Source: Corynebacterium propinquum DSM 44285
GTDB lineage: Bacteria; Actinomycetota; Actinomycetes; Mycobacteriales; Mycobacteriaceae
DNA: 64,000 nucleotides
Reading direction: 5' to 3'
Assembly: GCF_000375525.1 (NCBI RefSeq)
Contig: NZ_AQXC01000002.1
Location: forward strand, 124,001-188,000
Shown here: positions 37,150 to 46,328 of the stretch, one piece after another
How the letters are laid out: each line of letters begins with the position of its first letter
How positions within the stretch are numbered: position 1 is the first letter of the stretch
The notes under the pieces: generated by a model
Seen by the model: only the letters and a program-made list of their open reading frames with translations
Told to the model about the DNA's origin: nothing
Databases searched by the model: none
Position numbers and translations under genes: made by a program

Positions 37150-38154
37150 ATGACTCATCCACAGCAACCGGGGCAGCCTGGCCACGAACCAGCTCGATTT
37201 GCTGCCTCAGCAGTAGATTTGGAGCAGCTAAAAAATCGCGCCCAGTCGGGGCCACAAGCGTCTGGTGGCCAACAGCCCGGGCATTCCGGTGCCGCAGAAC
37301 CGGCTGGCGGGACTATCTCGGCGTATTTTGAGATTACTGATCAGAACTTCGAGGCCGATGTGGTTCGGCGTTCGACTGAGGTGCCGGTTGTTGTGCTGTT
37401 GGGCACGTCCCGCGCGGCGGAATCTGATGAGATGAAGCGGAATTTCGAACAACTCGTCGTCGGCGATGCCACACTCGGCAAAGTAGTTTTCGGTTATGTC
37501 GATGCTGATAAGAATCCCGCCATCGCACAGGCATTCCGTGCGGATGCGGTGCCTACGGTGGTCGCCTTGGGGCAAGGGCAGCCGTTGACACAGTTTCAAG
37601 GGGCTCAGCCAGCCGAGGTTTTACAGCAGTGGGTTGAGACACTCGTCCAACAGATTGGTCCGAAGTTGTCTGGTCCTTCGCAGCCTATCGTTGATCCTGC
37701 CCGGGGTGCAGGCAGTGACGATATGGCCGATGCGGGTGTTGATCCGCGCCATGACGCTGCCGAACAAGCGCTTTCGGCGGGCGATTATGCGCAGGCTCGC
37801 GTGCACTACGACGCGATTCTGGCCGATGATCCAGCTGATCAACAAGCCAGTGTGGCGCGCAAGACAGTCGAAGTTATCGAACGCTTCGACCCCGCGAATC
37901 GCAGTGGTGATGCCGTCGCAGAGGCAGATGAGGCCCCGGATGACATCGACAAGCAACTCGACGCGGCCGATGCGGAAGTCTTGGCTGGAGCGCCGGAAAA
38001 GGCGTTTGCCCGGCTGATTTCTACGATGAAAACCACTGCTGGTGATGATAAAAACCGTCTGCGTACCCGCGTGATTTCTTTGTTTGAGTTGTTTGATCCA
38101 GCAGACCCGCGGGTGAAACAGGCGCGTACTGATCTAGCGAGTGCGTTGTTCTAA
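37150..38154 (+). CDS. CnoX/YbbN-like thioredoxin-fold tetratricopeptide co-chaperone
   Basis: A 334-residue protein with a Gln/Gly/Pro-rich N-terminus (1-55), a thioredoxin-like domain (about 56-170) and helical repeats of TPR type (about 190-334: AEQALSAGDYAQARVHYDAIL, LDAADAEVLAGAPEKAFARLI). The redox CxxC of thioredoxin is replaced by TSRAAES, so it cannot act as a dithiol oxidoreductase. Relatives such as E. coli CnoX/YbbN hold client proteins under oxidative stress and pass them to chaperones; that role is inferred. A strong AGGAGGA site precedes ATG 37150. Confidence 0.88.
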   Translation: MTHPQQPGQPGHEPARFAASAVDLEQLKNRAQSGPQASGGQQPGHSGAAEPAGGTISAYFEITDQNFEADVVRRSTEVPVVVLLGTSRAAESDEMKRNFEQLVVGDATLGKVVFGYVDADKNPAIAQAFRADAVPTVVALGQGQPLTQFQGAQPAEVLQQWVETLVQQIGPKLSGPSQPIVDPARGAGSDDMADAGVDPRHDAAEQALSAGDYAQARVHYDAILADDPADQQASVARKTVEVIERFDPANRSGDAVAEADEAPDDIDKQLDAADAEVLAGAPEKAFARLISTMKTTAGDDKNRLRTRVISLFELFDPADPRVKQARTDLASALF

Positions 38155-38311
38155 AGCTCGGTAAGTGAGTGCTTTAAGCTAGTAGGTGGAACCTCACCGA
38201 GACCAGCGCCGACGGACAGAGCCGATGAGCCTAGGGCCCTGTTGTGGGCTTGAAAGTAACCGGTTTTGTCTGCATAGCGTGAGAAACGTCAAGAAAGAGA
38301 CGATTGAGATT

Positions 38312-39163
38312 ATGACTTCTACGTCCGGAGCCACAGAGCCTACTACCAGCGAGGATTTGCTCATTGATTTCCGCGATGTCGCCTTGCGCCGTGGCGGGAA
38401 TACGTTGGTGGGGCCGGTTAATTGGCAGGTCGAGTTAGACGAGCGCTGGGTAATCATCGGGCCGAATGGCGCTGGAAAGACTTCGTTGGTGCGTATGGCG
38501 TCAGCGGAGGAATTCCCGTCAGCGGGAACAGCGTTTGTGATGGGGGAGAAATTTGGTGCCGCCAATATGCGCGATGTCCGCGCGATGGTCGGTATTTCTT
38601 CTGCAGCGTTAGCGAATCGGATCCCGGCTGGTGAGCGTGTCGACGACCTGGTGGTTTCGGCTGGATATGCGGTCTTGGGGCGCTGGCGCGAAGACTATGA
38701 ATCGCTCGATTTCGAGCGGGCCTACGATATTTTGGACCAGGTGGGTGCGTTTCACCTGATGAAACGCACTTGGGGCACGCTGTCGGAAGGTGAGCGCAAG
38801 CGTGTGCTGCTGGCCCGTGCGTTGATGACTGACCCGGAGTTGTTGATTCTCGATGAGCCATCAGCCGGAATGGACTTGGGCGGACGCGAGGATCTGGTTG
38901 GGTATTTGGGGGATCTGGCGATGGACCCGGATGCACCAGCGATTGTGATGATTACCCACCACGTGGAAGAGATTCCGGAAGGCTTTACCCACGCATTGTT
39001 GTTGGATGAGGGAGAGGTGGTCGCCCAAGGTTTGCTTGACGACGTTCTGACCTCCGAAAATCTGACGAAAGCCTTCCACCAGCCGATTCAGGTGGACCGG
39101 TTGGGCTCACGCTTTTTTGCCCGGCGTGCTCGCCGGGGCCGTGGTTCGCACCGCGCAGGCTAG
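38312..39163 (+). CDS. ABC transporter-type ATPase, single domain
   Basis: A 283-residue ABC ATPase with Walker A GPNGAGKTS, signature LSEGERKR (an LSEGE variant of LSGGQ), Walker B LLILDEPSAG and switch histidine in MITHHVEEIP. The frame begins at 38186, but ATG 38312 (MTSTSGATEP) fits better. No permease is adjacent; the neighbours are a CnoX-like protein and a Nudix hydrolase. Proteins of this shape, related to ModF/YlmA-like ATPases, are conserved here in corynebacteria without known substrate. Whether it works with a distant permease or as a soluble factor is unknown. Confidence 0.88.
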   Translation: MTSTSGATEPTTSEDLLIDFRDVALRRGGNTLVGPVNWQVELDERWVIIGPNGAGKTSLVRMASAEEFPSAGTAFVMGEKFGAANMRDVRAMVGISSAALANRIPAGERVDDLVVSAGYAVLGRWREDYESLDFERAYDILDQVGAFHLMKRTWGTLSEGERKRVLLARALMTDPELLILDEPSAGMDLGGREDLVGYLGDLAMDPDAPAIVMITHHVEEIPEGFTHALLLDEGEVVAQGLLDDVLTSENLTKAFHQPIQVDRLGSRFFARRARRGRGSHRAG

Positions 39164-39184
39164 TAGCAGCGAGGTGACACAATA

Positions 39185-40066
39185 ATGCCGGAATTTCCTG
39201 CGCATTCGCAGTTTCATTGTCAGCACCAATCCGATCAGGTGGATGCCATTAACCCGGAAGATATGACGGGTTATCAGGGGGCACGGCTGGCAGCCACCGT
39301 GTTATTGGTCCGGGATGGCGTGCAGGGCCTCGAGGTATTTGCGCAAGAGCGCGTGTCCACGATGCGGAATTTCCCGGGGATCACAGTTTTTCCGGGCGGA
39401 GGGGTGGATTACCGCGATTTCCCCGCCCGATCGTGGAATTCCGGTGAGCATTGGTGTGGCCCGTCGGCGGTGTCGTTGGCGCGGCGGATGGAGACCAATA
39501 AATATAAGGCACATGCGCTGGTTTTTGCTGCAGTCCGTGAGCTATTCGAAGAATCTGGCGCGTTGTTGGCGGTGCATGGCGACGGTGCCCCGATTGCGAA
39601 TGTGGCTCCGTATGATTATGCGCGGCGCCGCTTGGAATCGCACGAGATTGCGTTGTCGGATCTGATGCAGGAACATGATCTCAAAGTGCGCTCGGATTTG
39701 CTGCTTCCGTGGGCTCGTTGGGTTGGAAAATCGGATCGTACGCAGTTGTGGTTCGATACGTTTTCTTTTGTCGCGCGTGTGCCGGATGGGCAGTGCCCGG
39801 CACCAGACCCGGGCGGGGAAGCTGAGGACGCGAATTGGTTTTCGCCGCAGTTGCTTCTCGACGGCTGGCGGGCAGGTTTGGTGCGTTTTGTCTTGCCGAC
39901 GTGGGCGCAGCTGCGCAAACTCGCTGATTGCGCGACGGTGGCCGATGTGATGCAGATGGCGCGTGATACCGTCATTCATCCTATTGTCGGGAAAGGTTGG
40001 CAGGACCCGGCGTATCGTGAATTCTTGGAGTACCAACCGGAAGATCGTATTGGCAGGATGGTGTGA
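39185..40066 (+). CDS. NUDT19-like Nudix hydrolase with split Nudix box
   Basis: A 293-residue Nudix protein. The box is split: the front GGGVDYRDF and the catalytic helix AAVRELFEESGALL are separated by about 35 extra residues, the arrangement seen in the NUDT19/RP2 group, whose characterised animal members hydrolyse CoA and acyl-CoA. The catalytic REx2EExG core is intact. GAGGTGAC precedes ATG 39185 and the ABC ATPase gene ends 21 bases upstream, so the two are likely cotranscribed. Substrate CoA derivatives are plausible but not shown; it lies just before the electron-transfer flavoprotein genes of acyl-CoA oxidation. Confidence 0.85.
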   Translation: MPEFPAHSQFHCQHQSDQVDAINPEDMTGYQGARLAATVLLVRDGVQGLEVFAQERVSTMRNFPGITVFPGGGVDYRDFPARSWNSGEHWCGPSAVSLARRMETNKYKAHALVFAAVRELFEESGALLAVHGDGAPIANVAPYDYARRRLESHEIALSDLMQEHDLKVRSDLLLPWARWVGKSDRTQLWFDTFSFVARVPDGQCPAPDPGGEAEDANWFSPQLLLDGWRAGLVRFVLPTWAQLRKLADCATVADVMQMARDTVIHPIVGKGWQDPAYREFLEYQPEDRIGRMV

Positions 40067-40095
40067 GACCGCATGAATCTAAACTATCCTGATCT

Positions 40096-40112
40096 GTCTA
40101 GGAAAACTAGAC
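40096..40112. promoter_or_regulatory. Palindrome in the etfBA promoter region
   Basis: GTCTAG (40096-40101) and CTAGAC (40107-40112) are perfect arms around a 5-base spacer. A possible minus-10 TACAGT lies at 40120-40125. The repeat would overlap the minus-35 region, a place for a repressor. The half-site order is opposite to the McbR site (TAGAC-N6-GTCTA) as I remember it. Confidence 0.4.
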
Positions 40113-40242
40113 TGAGTGGTACAGTTGCGCTTGGTGGTCTGAGACACCTTAATAAACGGAACAAACGACATACACGAAATACATAACGTGCGCCTTCGAT
40201 TCGTTGACGCACGAAACGGCAAAGAAAGGTAGGTGGCAGAAA

Positions 40243-41046
40243 ATGCCCACCATCGTGGTTTTGGTGAAGACTGTGCCGGATACCTGGTCCACGAAAACGC
40301 TACGTGATGATGCCCGCTTGGATCGGGAATCCGTCGATGTGATCGTCGATGAAATTAACGAATTTTCGGTGGAACAAGCGCTGCGCATTCGGGAGGATGC
40401 AGGCAAGCAAGGTACCGAATACCAGGTGGTTGCGCTGAGCATGGGCCCAGCACACCACGAAGAAGCCCTGCGGAAAGCCATCGCGATGGGTGCCGACGAT
40501 GCCGTGCACGTGAGCGATGAGGCTTTGGGGGGCAGCGATGCGTTAGGAACCGCATTTGCTCTGCACAGCGCATTGGAATCGATTGATGACGTGCAGCTGA
40601 TCATTGGCGGTAATTATTCCTCTGATGGTTCCACCGGTACGGTGCCAGGGTTGGTGGCAGAATTCCAGGAGATTCCAGCGTTGACCGCGGTGCATGAGCT
40701 TACTGTCGACGGTGGCACCGTGTCTGCAACCCGCGAAGATAACCGTGGCACCTGGCAGCTCTCGGCGAACCTTCCTGCTTTGGTTACTGTGACAGATAAA
40801 TCCGCAAGCCCACGTTTCCCGAAGTTTAAAGGCTTGCGCCAAGCAAAAAAGCACGAGATTACCACCGTCGACATTGCTGGTATTGGCTTGGATGCGGATA
40901 TGGTTGGCGGCGAGAATGCGACCACGCGGGTACTCGAGCATAAAAAGCGCCCACCGCGAACCGCCGGTGCTGTGATTGATTCCGGTAGCCCGGAAGAGCA
41001 GGCCCGCCAGATTGCCGACTACTTGGCCGAAAACAACCTTATTTAA
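40243..41046 (+). CDS. etfB: Electron transfer flavoprotein subunit beta
   Basis: EtfB, with EtfA, carries electrons from acyl-CoA and other flavin dehydrogenases to the quinone pool. The 267-residue protein has the family start PTIVVLVKTVPD, the AMP/FAD-binding segment GRNYSSDG-type (here GGNYSSDGSTG), and the signature LRQAKKHEITTVDI. The frame opens at 40204, but ATG 40243 has an AGGTAGGTGG ribosome site. etfA follows after 27 bases. The intergenic region of about 175 bases before it holds a palindrome and possible promoter. Confidence 0.95.
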   Translation: MPTIVVLVKTVPDTWSTKTLRDDARLDRESVDVIVDEINEFSVEQALRIREDAGKQGTEYQVVALSMGPAHHEEALRKAIAMGADDAVHVSDEALGGSDALGTAFALHSALESIDDVQLIIGGNYSSDGSTGTVPGLVAEFQEIPALTAVHELTVDGGTVSATREDNRGTWQLSANLPALVTVTDKSASPRFPKFKGLRQAKKHEITTVDIAGIGLDADMVGGENATTRVLEHKKRPPRTAGAVIDSGSPEEQARQIADYLAENNLI

Positions 41047-41073
41047 CGACGCGACTGAGGGAGTATCACTGCT

Positions 41074-42039
41074 ATGTCACACGTGTATGTGCTGGTAGAA
41101 CACGAAAATGGGCAGATTAGCCCGGTAACGCAAGAACTGTTTACCGCAGCTCGTGCGCTGGGATCGGTTCGCGCGGTTGCCGTGGGTACACCGGGCAGTT
41201 GCGACGGACTTGTCGACGGACTGGCCAGCGCCGGTGCGGAAAAGATTTATTGTGCGGAAGTCGCAGATTATGACCAGCGATTGGTTATGCCAGAGGTGGA
41301 AGCGCTGAGCGCGCTTGCTGCTGCGGACCCGGCGCCGATCGTGGTCTCCGCGAATTCTGCGGGCAATGAAATCGTCGGCCGGTTGGGTGCGCGCTTGGCT
41401 TCCGGGATTCTTGCCGACGTCGTCGGAATCAATGCCGATGGTTCAGCCGTGCACTCGATTTTCGGCGGTTCGGTTGAGGTGCTCGCCCAAGCCGAAGGCG
41501 ATTGTCCGCTTTATAGCCTGCGCCCGGGTGCTGTCGACGCCGAGGCTAGCCCGGCGAAGGGCGCGGGCATCGTCGAGAAATTCTCGGTGGATGGTGCTGC
41601 CGACAACGAGGTTCGCGTGGAATCGTTTACTCCGGCTGTCAAGGGGGATCGCCCAGATCTGCTGCAGGCGAAAAACATTGTTGCCGGTGGCCGGGGTGTC
41701 GGTTCCGCGGAGAATTTCGCCGAAGTCATAGAGCCGCTTGCCGATAGCCTGGGTGCTGCAGTTGGCGCTACCCGTGATGCCGTCGATGATGGTATGTATG
41801 CGCCTGCCCACCAGATTGGCCAGACGGGTGTGACTGTGAGCCCGAAGCTGTATATCGGTGTCGGTATTTCCGGAGCGATTCAACACTTGGTGGGTATGCA
41901 GACCGCGGAGCACATCATCGTCGTCAACCAGGATGCCGATGAGCCGTTCTTTAGCGTCGCCGATTTAGGCGTGGTAGGCGATTTGCACGAGATCGCGCCG
42001 GCTTTGACTGCGGAATTGCAAGCCCGCGCACGCAGCTAA
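41074..42039 (+). CDS. etfA: Electron transfer flavoprotein subunit alpha
   Basis: EtfA binds the redox FAD of the electron transfer flavoprotein. The 321-residue protein has the N-terminal domain VYVLVEHENGQI and the C-terminal FAD-binding signature VAGGRGVGSAENF, GATRDAVDDGMYAPAHQIGQTGVTVSPKLYIGVGISGAIQHLVGM. Pairing with etfB and the following cysteine desulfurase is the conserved actinobacterial order. GAGGGAG lies upstream of ATG 41074. No ETF-quinone oxidoreductase is in the window. Confidence 0.97.
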   Translation: MSHVYVLVEHENGQISPVTQELFTAARALGSVRAVAVGTPGSCDGLVDGLASAGAEKIYCAEVADYDQRLVMPEVEALSALAAADPAPIVVSANSAGNEIVGRLGARLASGILADVVGINADGSAVHSIFGGSVEVLAQAEGDCPLYSLRPGAVDAEASPAKGAGIVEKFSVDGAADNEVRVESFTPAVKGDRPDLLQAKNIVAGGRGVGSAENFAEVIEPLADSLGAAVGATRDAVDDGMYAPAHQIGQTGVTVSPKLYIGVGISGAIQHLVGMQTAEHIIVVNQDADEPFFSVADLGVVGDLHEIAPALTAELQARARS

Positions 42040-42087
42040 TCCTACATGGCGCTGGCACGCGTTGAGCTAGCAGCTAGGCTGGGGTCT

Positions 42088-43209
42088 ATGACTTATCTCG
42101 ATCATGCTGCCACAACACCCATGCGTCAATCAGCGATTGATGCGTGGGTGGAAGCCTCCGGTGCATTGAACCCGAATGGCCAGTATGCGGCGGGACGGCA
42201 GGCCCGCAGCGTGCTGGATTCTGCCCGCGAGACCGTCGCGGAGCTTTTGGGTTGCGAGCCCATCGAGGTGATTTTTACTGCTTCTGGCACGGAGTCAGAC
42301 AATATCGCACTGCAGGGGTTGTATGCGGCGAGTGAATCCAATCGGATCATCGTTCCGGCCGCGGAACACTCGGCGGTTCGCGATGTCGCTGGCATGCTCG
42401 CGGGCCGTGGAGCGCAGGTTGTTGATCTACCGGTCGACGGTGCTGCCCGCGTGTGTGATCTTTCGCCGCTAGATACCCCGGCTGCACTTGCGACGTGTAT
42501 GTACGCCAATAATGAGGTCGGCAGCATTCAGCCGATTGCAGAAATTACCCAGCGCGCGGCAGCGGTGGGCACTCCGGTCCATGTTGATGCAGTCCAAGCC
42601 GTCGGCAAGCTGCCGATTAATTTCCATGAGTTGCAGGCAACGACTCTCGCGGCTAGCGCGCACAAATTTGGTGGCCCGCGCGGTACTGGTCTGTTGCTGG
42701 CTCAGCGCACTCCGGCGCCGAAACCGGTGTATTTTGGCGGCGGCCAAGAACGCGGGATTCGTCCGGGAACAGTCAACGTTGCAGGCGCAGCAGGTTTGGC
42801 GGCAGCGTTGCAGGAATCATTGCGGGAACACGAACGCGAAGCTGCCCGTCTGGCGCGCCTGCGCGACAAATTACGCACGTTTATTACTGCGCACATCGAC
42901 GATGTGGTGGTTAACACGACGGAGCCTGCTTTGCCGACGCATCTGCATGTGTCTTTCTTGGGCACCGATGGCGATAGTCTGATCATGCTCTTGGATCGCG
43001 CGGGGGTTGCGGTCTCGACTGGTTCGGCGTGTGCAGCTGGTGTGAACCGCGTAAGCCATGTTCTTGAAGCGATGGGCGCGGATGATGCCCGCGCTCGCGG
43101 CGCGCTGCGCTTTAGCCTGGGGTATACCACGACCGAAGACGACATCGATGCTGTTTGTCAGCAACTACCGGAGATCATCGAGACAGCGCGCAAGGTTTCT
43201 GAGCTCTAA
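42088..43209 (+). CDS. iscS: Cysteine desulfurase (IscS/NifS family)
   Basis: A PLP enzyme that takes sulfur from cysteine as a persulfide for iron-sulfur clusters, tRNA thiolation or Moco sulfuration. The 373-residue protein has YLDHAATTP at the start, the PLP lysine in SAHKFGGPRG, and the persulfide cysteine in STGSACAAG. The C-terminal loop is short. ATG 42088 with GGCTGGGG upstream is used, not the in-frame ATG 42046. Because mnmA is two genes further, the likely sulfur acceptor is MnmA; MoeZ or FdhD could also be clients. Confidence 0.95.
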   Translation: MTYLDHAATTPMRQSAIDAWVEASGALNPNGQYAAGRQARSVLDSARETVAELLGCEPIEVIFTASGTESDNIALQGLYAASESNRIIVPAAEHSAVRDVAGMLAGRGAQVVDLPVDGAARVCDLSPLDTPAALATCMYANNEVGSIQPIAEITQRAAAVGTPVHVDAVQAVGKLPINFHELQATTLAASAHKFGGPRGTGLLLAQRTPAPKPVYFGGGQERGIRPGTVNVAGAAGLAAALQESLREHEREAARLARLRDKLRTFITAHIDDVVVNTTEPALPTHLHVSFLGTDGDSLIMLLDRAGVAVSTGSACAAGVNRVSHVLEAMGADDARARGALRFSLGYTTTEDDIDAVCQQLPEIIETARKVSEL

Positions 43210-43213
43210 CCTG

Positions 43214-44053
43214 CTATTCCCGCGACCAGTTCTGAGTCTGGTCAGCATCGAGGTACTGCGCAGGGACTGCTCCACGCAGTAGCACGCTGCGTAATTGGTC
43301 AGCAGCCGGACTGCCTGCCTGTGGCAGCTGTGCATCCGTAGCTACCAGCACCATATTGCCCCCACTGCGCCCCTGTAGGGTTCCAGCATCACTGATCACA
43401 GCCACCTCCGCGAAGAACTCCTGCAATCGCGCAATCTCGGCGCGTGCGTCGTGAACCCCACTGCGCGCACCACAGTTTGCCAGATATAGTCCGCCGGGGG
43501 TCAGTGCCTGATAAACCTGCTGTGCAAACTCCGTGGTGGTGAGCGCCGACGGCGTGCTATCACCGGAAAATACATCGCGGATGACGATATCGCGGCTTTC
43601 AGCGGTAAAACTTGCTGTAACTTCTGCAGCATCGCCGGGCCGGATTTTTACCGTTGGTGAGCGCGGAATATCGAACCAGTCGCGTACGTATTCGCCCAAC
43701 CGGGTATCGAGTTCTACCACGGTATGCCGGGATTGCGGCCAGCGCCATGCTAAATAGCGTGCCATGGAACAGCCAGCCCCGCCCAGGTGGGTGACTCGGA
43801 GGCGGTTGGTATCCCACCCGTGCCTGCCAAGAAAATCCTCGATGGCTGCAGCAAACCAACGCATGTACGCAAAGTCCAAATATTCAGGTTCTCCGATAAC
43901 GACGTGCGAGCTGGGAACTCCATTGACGTAGAGGTAAAAACCATTGTCGCGGAAGGCATCGGGTTTGATTTCTGCATGCCCTGTGTCGATTACGTACCGC
44001 CCGACGATGGAGTCAGTATCCCGCACCTGATTTTTTGCCCGCTTGCGTCCCAT
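43214..44053 (-). CDS. Spermidine-synthase-like protein
   Basis: A 279-residue protein of the polyamine synthase / SAM-methyltransferase fold: VTHLGGAGCSMARYLAWRWP is the SAM-type glycine loop, VVELD the acidic ribose ligand, and VRDVFSGDSTPSALTT matches the DAFxG region of spermidine synthases. The substrate-binding residues differ, so polyamine synthesis is not certain; many actinobacterial proteins of this kind are uncharacterised. It is on the minus strand, ends 4 bases from iscS and is divergent from mnmA. Confidence 0.78.
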   Translation of the reverse strand: MGRKRAKNQVRDTDSIVGRYVIDTGHAEIKPDAFRDNGFYLYVNGVPSSHVVIGEPEYLDFAYMRWFAAAIEDFLGRHGWDTNRLRVTHLGGAGCSMARYLAWRWPQSRHTVVELDTRLGEYVRDWFDIPRSPTVKIRPGDAAEVTASFTAESRDIVIRDVFSGDSTPSALTTTEFAQQVYQALTPGGLYLANCGARSGVHDARAEIARLQEFFAEVAVISDAGTLQGRSGGNMVLVATDAQLPQAGSPAADQLRSVLLRGAVPAQYLDADQTQNWSRE

Positions 44054-44126
44054 AGCGCGCTATTCTACGGGGCTTGTCGACGTTCGAGCTAAGCCCGGCT
44101 TTGACACTGGGCTTACACTATGAAAC

Positions 44127-45218
44127 ATGCGAGTTTTGGTAGCAATGTCCGGCGGCGTCGATTCTTCAGTGGCAGCCGCACGCGCGGTTGAGGCAGGCCA
44201 CGATGTAGTTGGCGTTCATTTGGCTCTGCATCAAGACGCCCAGCAAACCCGCGAAAAAGCCCGCGGTTGCTGCTCGTTGGAAGATGCTGCTGATGCCCGT
44301 CGCATTTGTGACAAGCTGGGCATTCCGTACTACGTGTGGGATTTTTCCGAGCGCTTTAAGGAAGAAGTTATTGATGACTTCGTGGAATCCTACGCGATCG
44401 GTGAAACCCCGAACCCATGTTTGCGCTGTAATGAGAAAATCAAGTTCCGCGCGCTGTTGGAAAAGGGCATGGCCTTAGGCTTTGATGCTGTTGCCACCGG
44501 GCATTATGCCACCATCGACGACGACGGCTATATGCGCCGTTCACCGGACCAGAACAAAGACCAGTCCTATGTGCTGGGCGTCATCAGTGCCGATGAATTG
44601 GCGCACTGCATGTTCCCGGTTGGTGATACCCCGAAGCCGCAGATCAGAGAAGAAGCAGCCCGCCACGGGTTTTCTACGGCATCCAAGCCGGATTCCTACG
44701 ATATTTGCTTCATCCCGGACGGGAAGACGCAGGCTTTTTTGGGCCGTTCGATTGGCATGCGCCCTGGCATGATCGTCGACAAGAATTCTGGCGAACAGCT
44801 GAAAGAGCATGATGGTGCTTGGAATTATACGATTGGCCAGCGCAAGGGCCTGGATATTAAAACTCCGGCCGCGGATGGTCGCCCGCGCTATGTCACCGAT
44901 ATTGATGCTGAAACCGGCACGGTTCTGGTGGGCTCGCGCGAAGACTTACGCATTCACACCATCGGTGCAGACCGGCTGAAATTCCTGCATCCAGCGATGG
45001 ATGGTGAGCTGGAATGCTTGGTACAGGTGCGCGCGCATGGTTCGGTGGTGCCGTGTCGCGCGGTCATTGACCGTGAGGCCGATTTCATGCGCCTGGAGCT
45101 GCACGAGTCTTTGTCAGGTGTAGCGCGTGGCCAGGCTGCCGTGCTGTATTTACCGACTGATGATGGTTTGGGCGATATTGTGTTGGGCTCGGGCACGATC
45201 TGCGACACGGCCGCCTAA
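44127..45218 (+). CDS. mnmA: tRNA-specific 2-thiouridylase MnmA
   Basis: MnmA thiolates uridine 34 of tRNAs for Lys, Glu and Gln, using a persulfide from a cysteine desulfurase. The 363-residue protein has the PP-loop SGGVDSS (8-14), the catalytic cysteines C101 (in PNPCLRCN) and C194 (in YDICFI), and the C-terminal beta-barrel domains. The message may be leaderless: TACACT (44114-44119) ends 7 bases before ATG 44127 and no ribosome site is present. iscS lies upstream beyond one opposite-strand gene, a fitting functional pair. Confidence 0.97.
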   Translation: MRVLVAMSGGVDSSVAAARAVEAGHDVVGVHLALHQDAQQTREKARGCCSLEDAADARRICDKLGIPYYVWDFSERFKEEVIDDFVESYAIGETPNPCLRCNEKIKFRALLEKGMALGFDAVATGHYATIDDDGYMRRSPDQNKDQSYVLGVISADELAHCMFPVGDTPKPQIREEAARHGFSTASKPDSYDICFIPDGKTQAFLGRSIGMRPGMIVDKNSGEQLKEHDGAWNYTIGQRKGLDIKTPAADGRPRYVTDIDAETGTVLVGSREDLRIHTIGADRLKFLHPAMDGELECLVQVRAHGSVVPCRAVIDREADFMRLELHESLSGVARGQAAVLYLPTDDGLGDIVLGSGTICDTAA

Positions 45219-45256
45219 GGTCGTTTCACATTGTGGCAGCGACGAGTAAGTATTCC

Positions 45257-46312
45257 ATGAAGCAGATGAATCGAACGGGGTATTGGGGGCTTGGTCCGCT
45301 GGCTGGCACTTCGATGGCGGCAGCGGGGGATATGGTCATCAGCGAATTCGGTGATCGGCTGCATCTACCCCAGTTGCCGCAGCGTGGCTTGGGTTCTGAT
45401 GCGGTGGGCTATACTGCCGCGTTGCTGGAATCGCTGAGCGTGGATCGGGGAGCGCGCCGTTGGCAGTTGAAAGCTCGTCCGCAGCGGTGGTCGTGGTTTC
45501 TTCGCGATCTGCGGGCCCGTGATGCGGATGTGCTCGAAGAGGCCTGGCAACACCCGGGCGGGGTGATCAAGGTACAGGTTATGGGGCCGGTGAGTTTGGC
45601 TAGCCAAATTGAGCTGGCTGGCGGCCACCGGGTGCTGAGCGATCGTTCCGCGTTATTCGATCTTGCCGACGCCTTGGCCGTTGGCGTTGCCAATTTTCGC
45701 GCAGATATCGCCCGGAGATTTTCTGCTTCCACTGTGCTCCAGCTCGATGAGCCGTATTTAGCTCGCTGTGTGCGTGGTGCTATTCCTGGTGCTACCGATT
45801 ATCACCAGATAGCCCCACTTGCTTCCGATGATGCTGCGGCGTTGCTGGCACGGTGTGCAGGCGGAGCAGTGGATTATCTTAATGTCTCGGATGCGGATCA
45901 TGGTCCGCTACGCCACGTGATTGCTCAGGTAGTTCGCGAACATCGTGATCAAGTTACCGAAGGCGCGGCAGCTGGTGGAGTTCGTGAAATCATCGTGGAC
46001 CAACGCTGTGTGACTGGTACCGCGAAGCTGGATCAGCTTGCGGAGTTGGTGGAATCTGGCATGCGGGTGGGGTTGGCATGCGTACCGGCAGACATGGTCT
46101 GGGATGACCGGGGAGAAAATCCCCGGAGGCAAGCGATTTCTGTTGCGCGCTTGCTCGATACCCTTGGTATTGATCGGGTTTTTGGTGCAGGCGTACTTGA
46201 TATCTGCCCACAGCCGGGGTTACCGGGAGATAACACCCTGGATTGCGCACGCACTTACCGGCTGACCGCGGAAATCGCGCGTATGCTTGCCGACGATAGT
46301 GGCGACCTGTAG
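45257..46312 (+). CDS. MetE/UROD-fold protein without MetE zinc ligands, function unknown
   Basis: A 351-residue barrel protein related to the C-terminal domain of cobalamin-independent methionine synthase. It shows LGPLAGTSM at the start, GPVSLASQIEL, LQLDEPYLARCV and the late VFGAGVLDICPQPGLPG. The zinc ligands of MetE are not found: the usual H-x-C reads DYLNVSDAD here, and the late cysteine motif of NPDCG type is missing. It is therefore unlikely to make methionine. A matching gene lies next to ligA in mycobacteria. GTG 45233 is an alternative start; ATG 45257 or 45266 gives the conserved N-terminus. Confidence 0.75.
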   Translation: MKQMNRTGYWGLGPLAGTSMAAAGDMVISEFGDRLHLPQLPQRGLGSDAVGYTAALLESLSVDRGARRWQLKARPQRWSWFLRDLRARDADVLEEAWQHPGGVIKVQVMGPVSLASQIELAGGHRVLSDRSALFDLADALAVGVANFRADIARRFSASTVLQLDEPYLARCVRGAIPGATDYHQIAPLASDDAAALLARCAGGAVDYLNVSDADHGPLRHVIAQVVREHRDQVTEGAAAGGVREIIVDQRCVTGTAKLDQLAELVESGMRVGLACVPADMVWDDRGENPRRQAISVARLLDTLGIDRVFGAGVLDICPQPGLPGDNTLDCARTYRLTAEIARMLADDSGDL

Positions 46313-46328
46313 CTGCGCGCTGCTGAAT

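Noticed and set aside
40096-40112. McbR-type operator before etfB
   Set aside because: The half-sites are in the reverse order (GTCTA then TAGAC) compared with the McbR site as I remember it.
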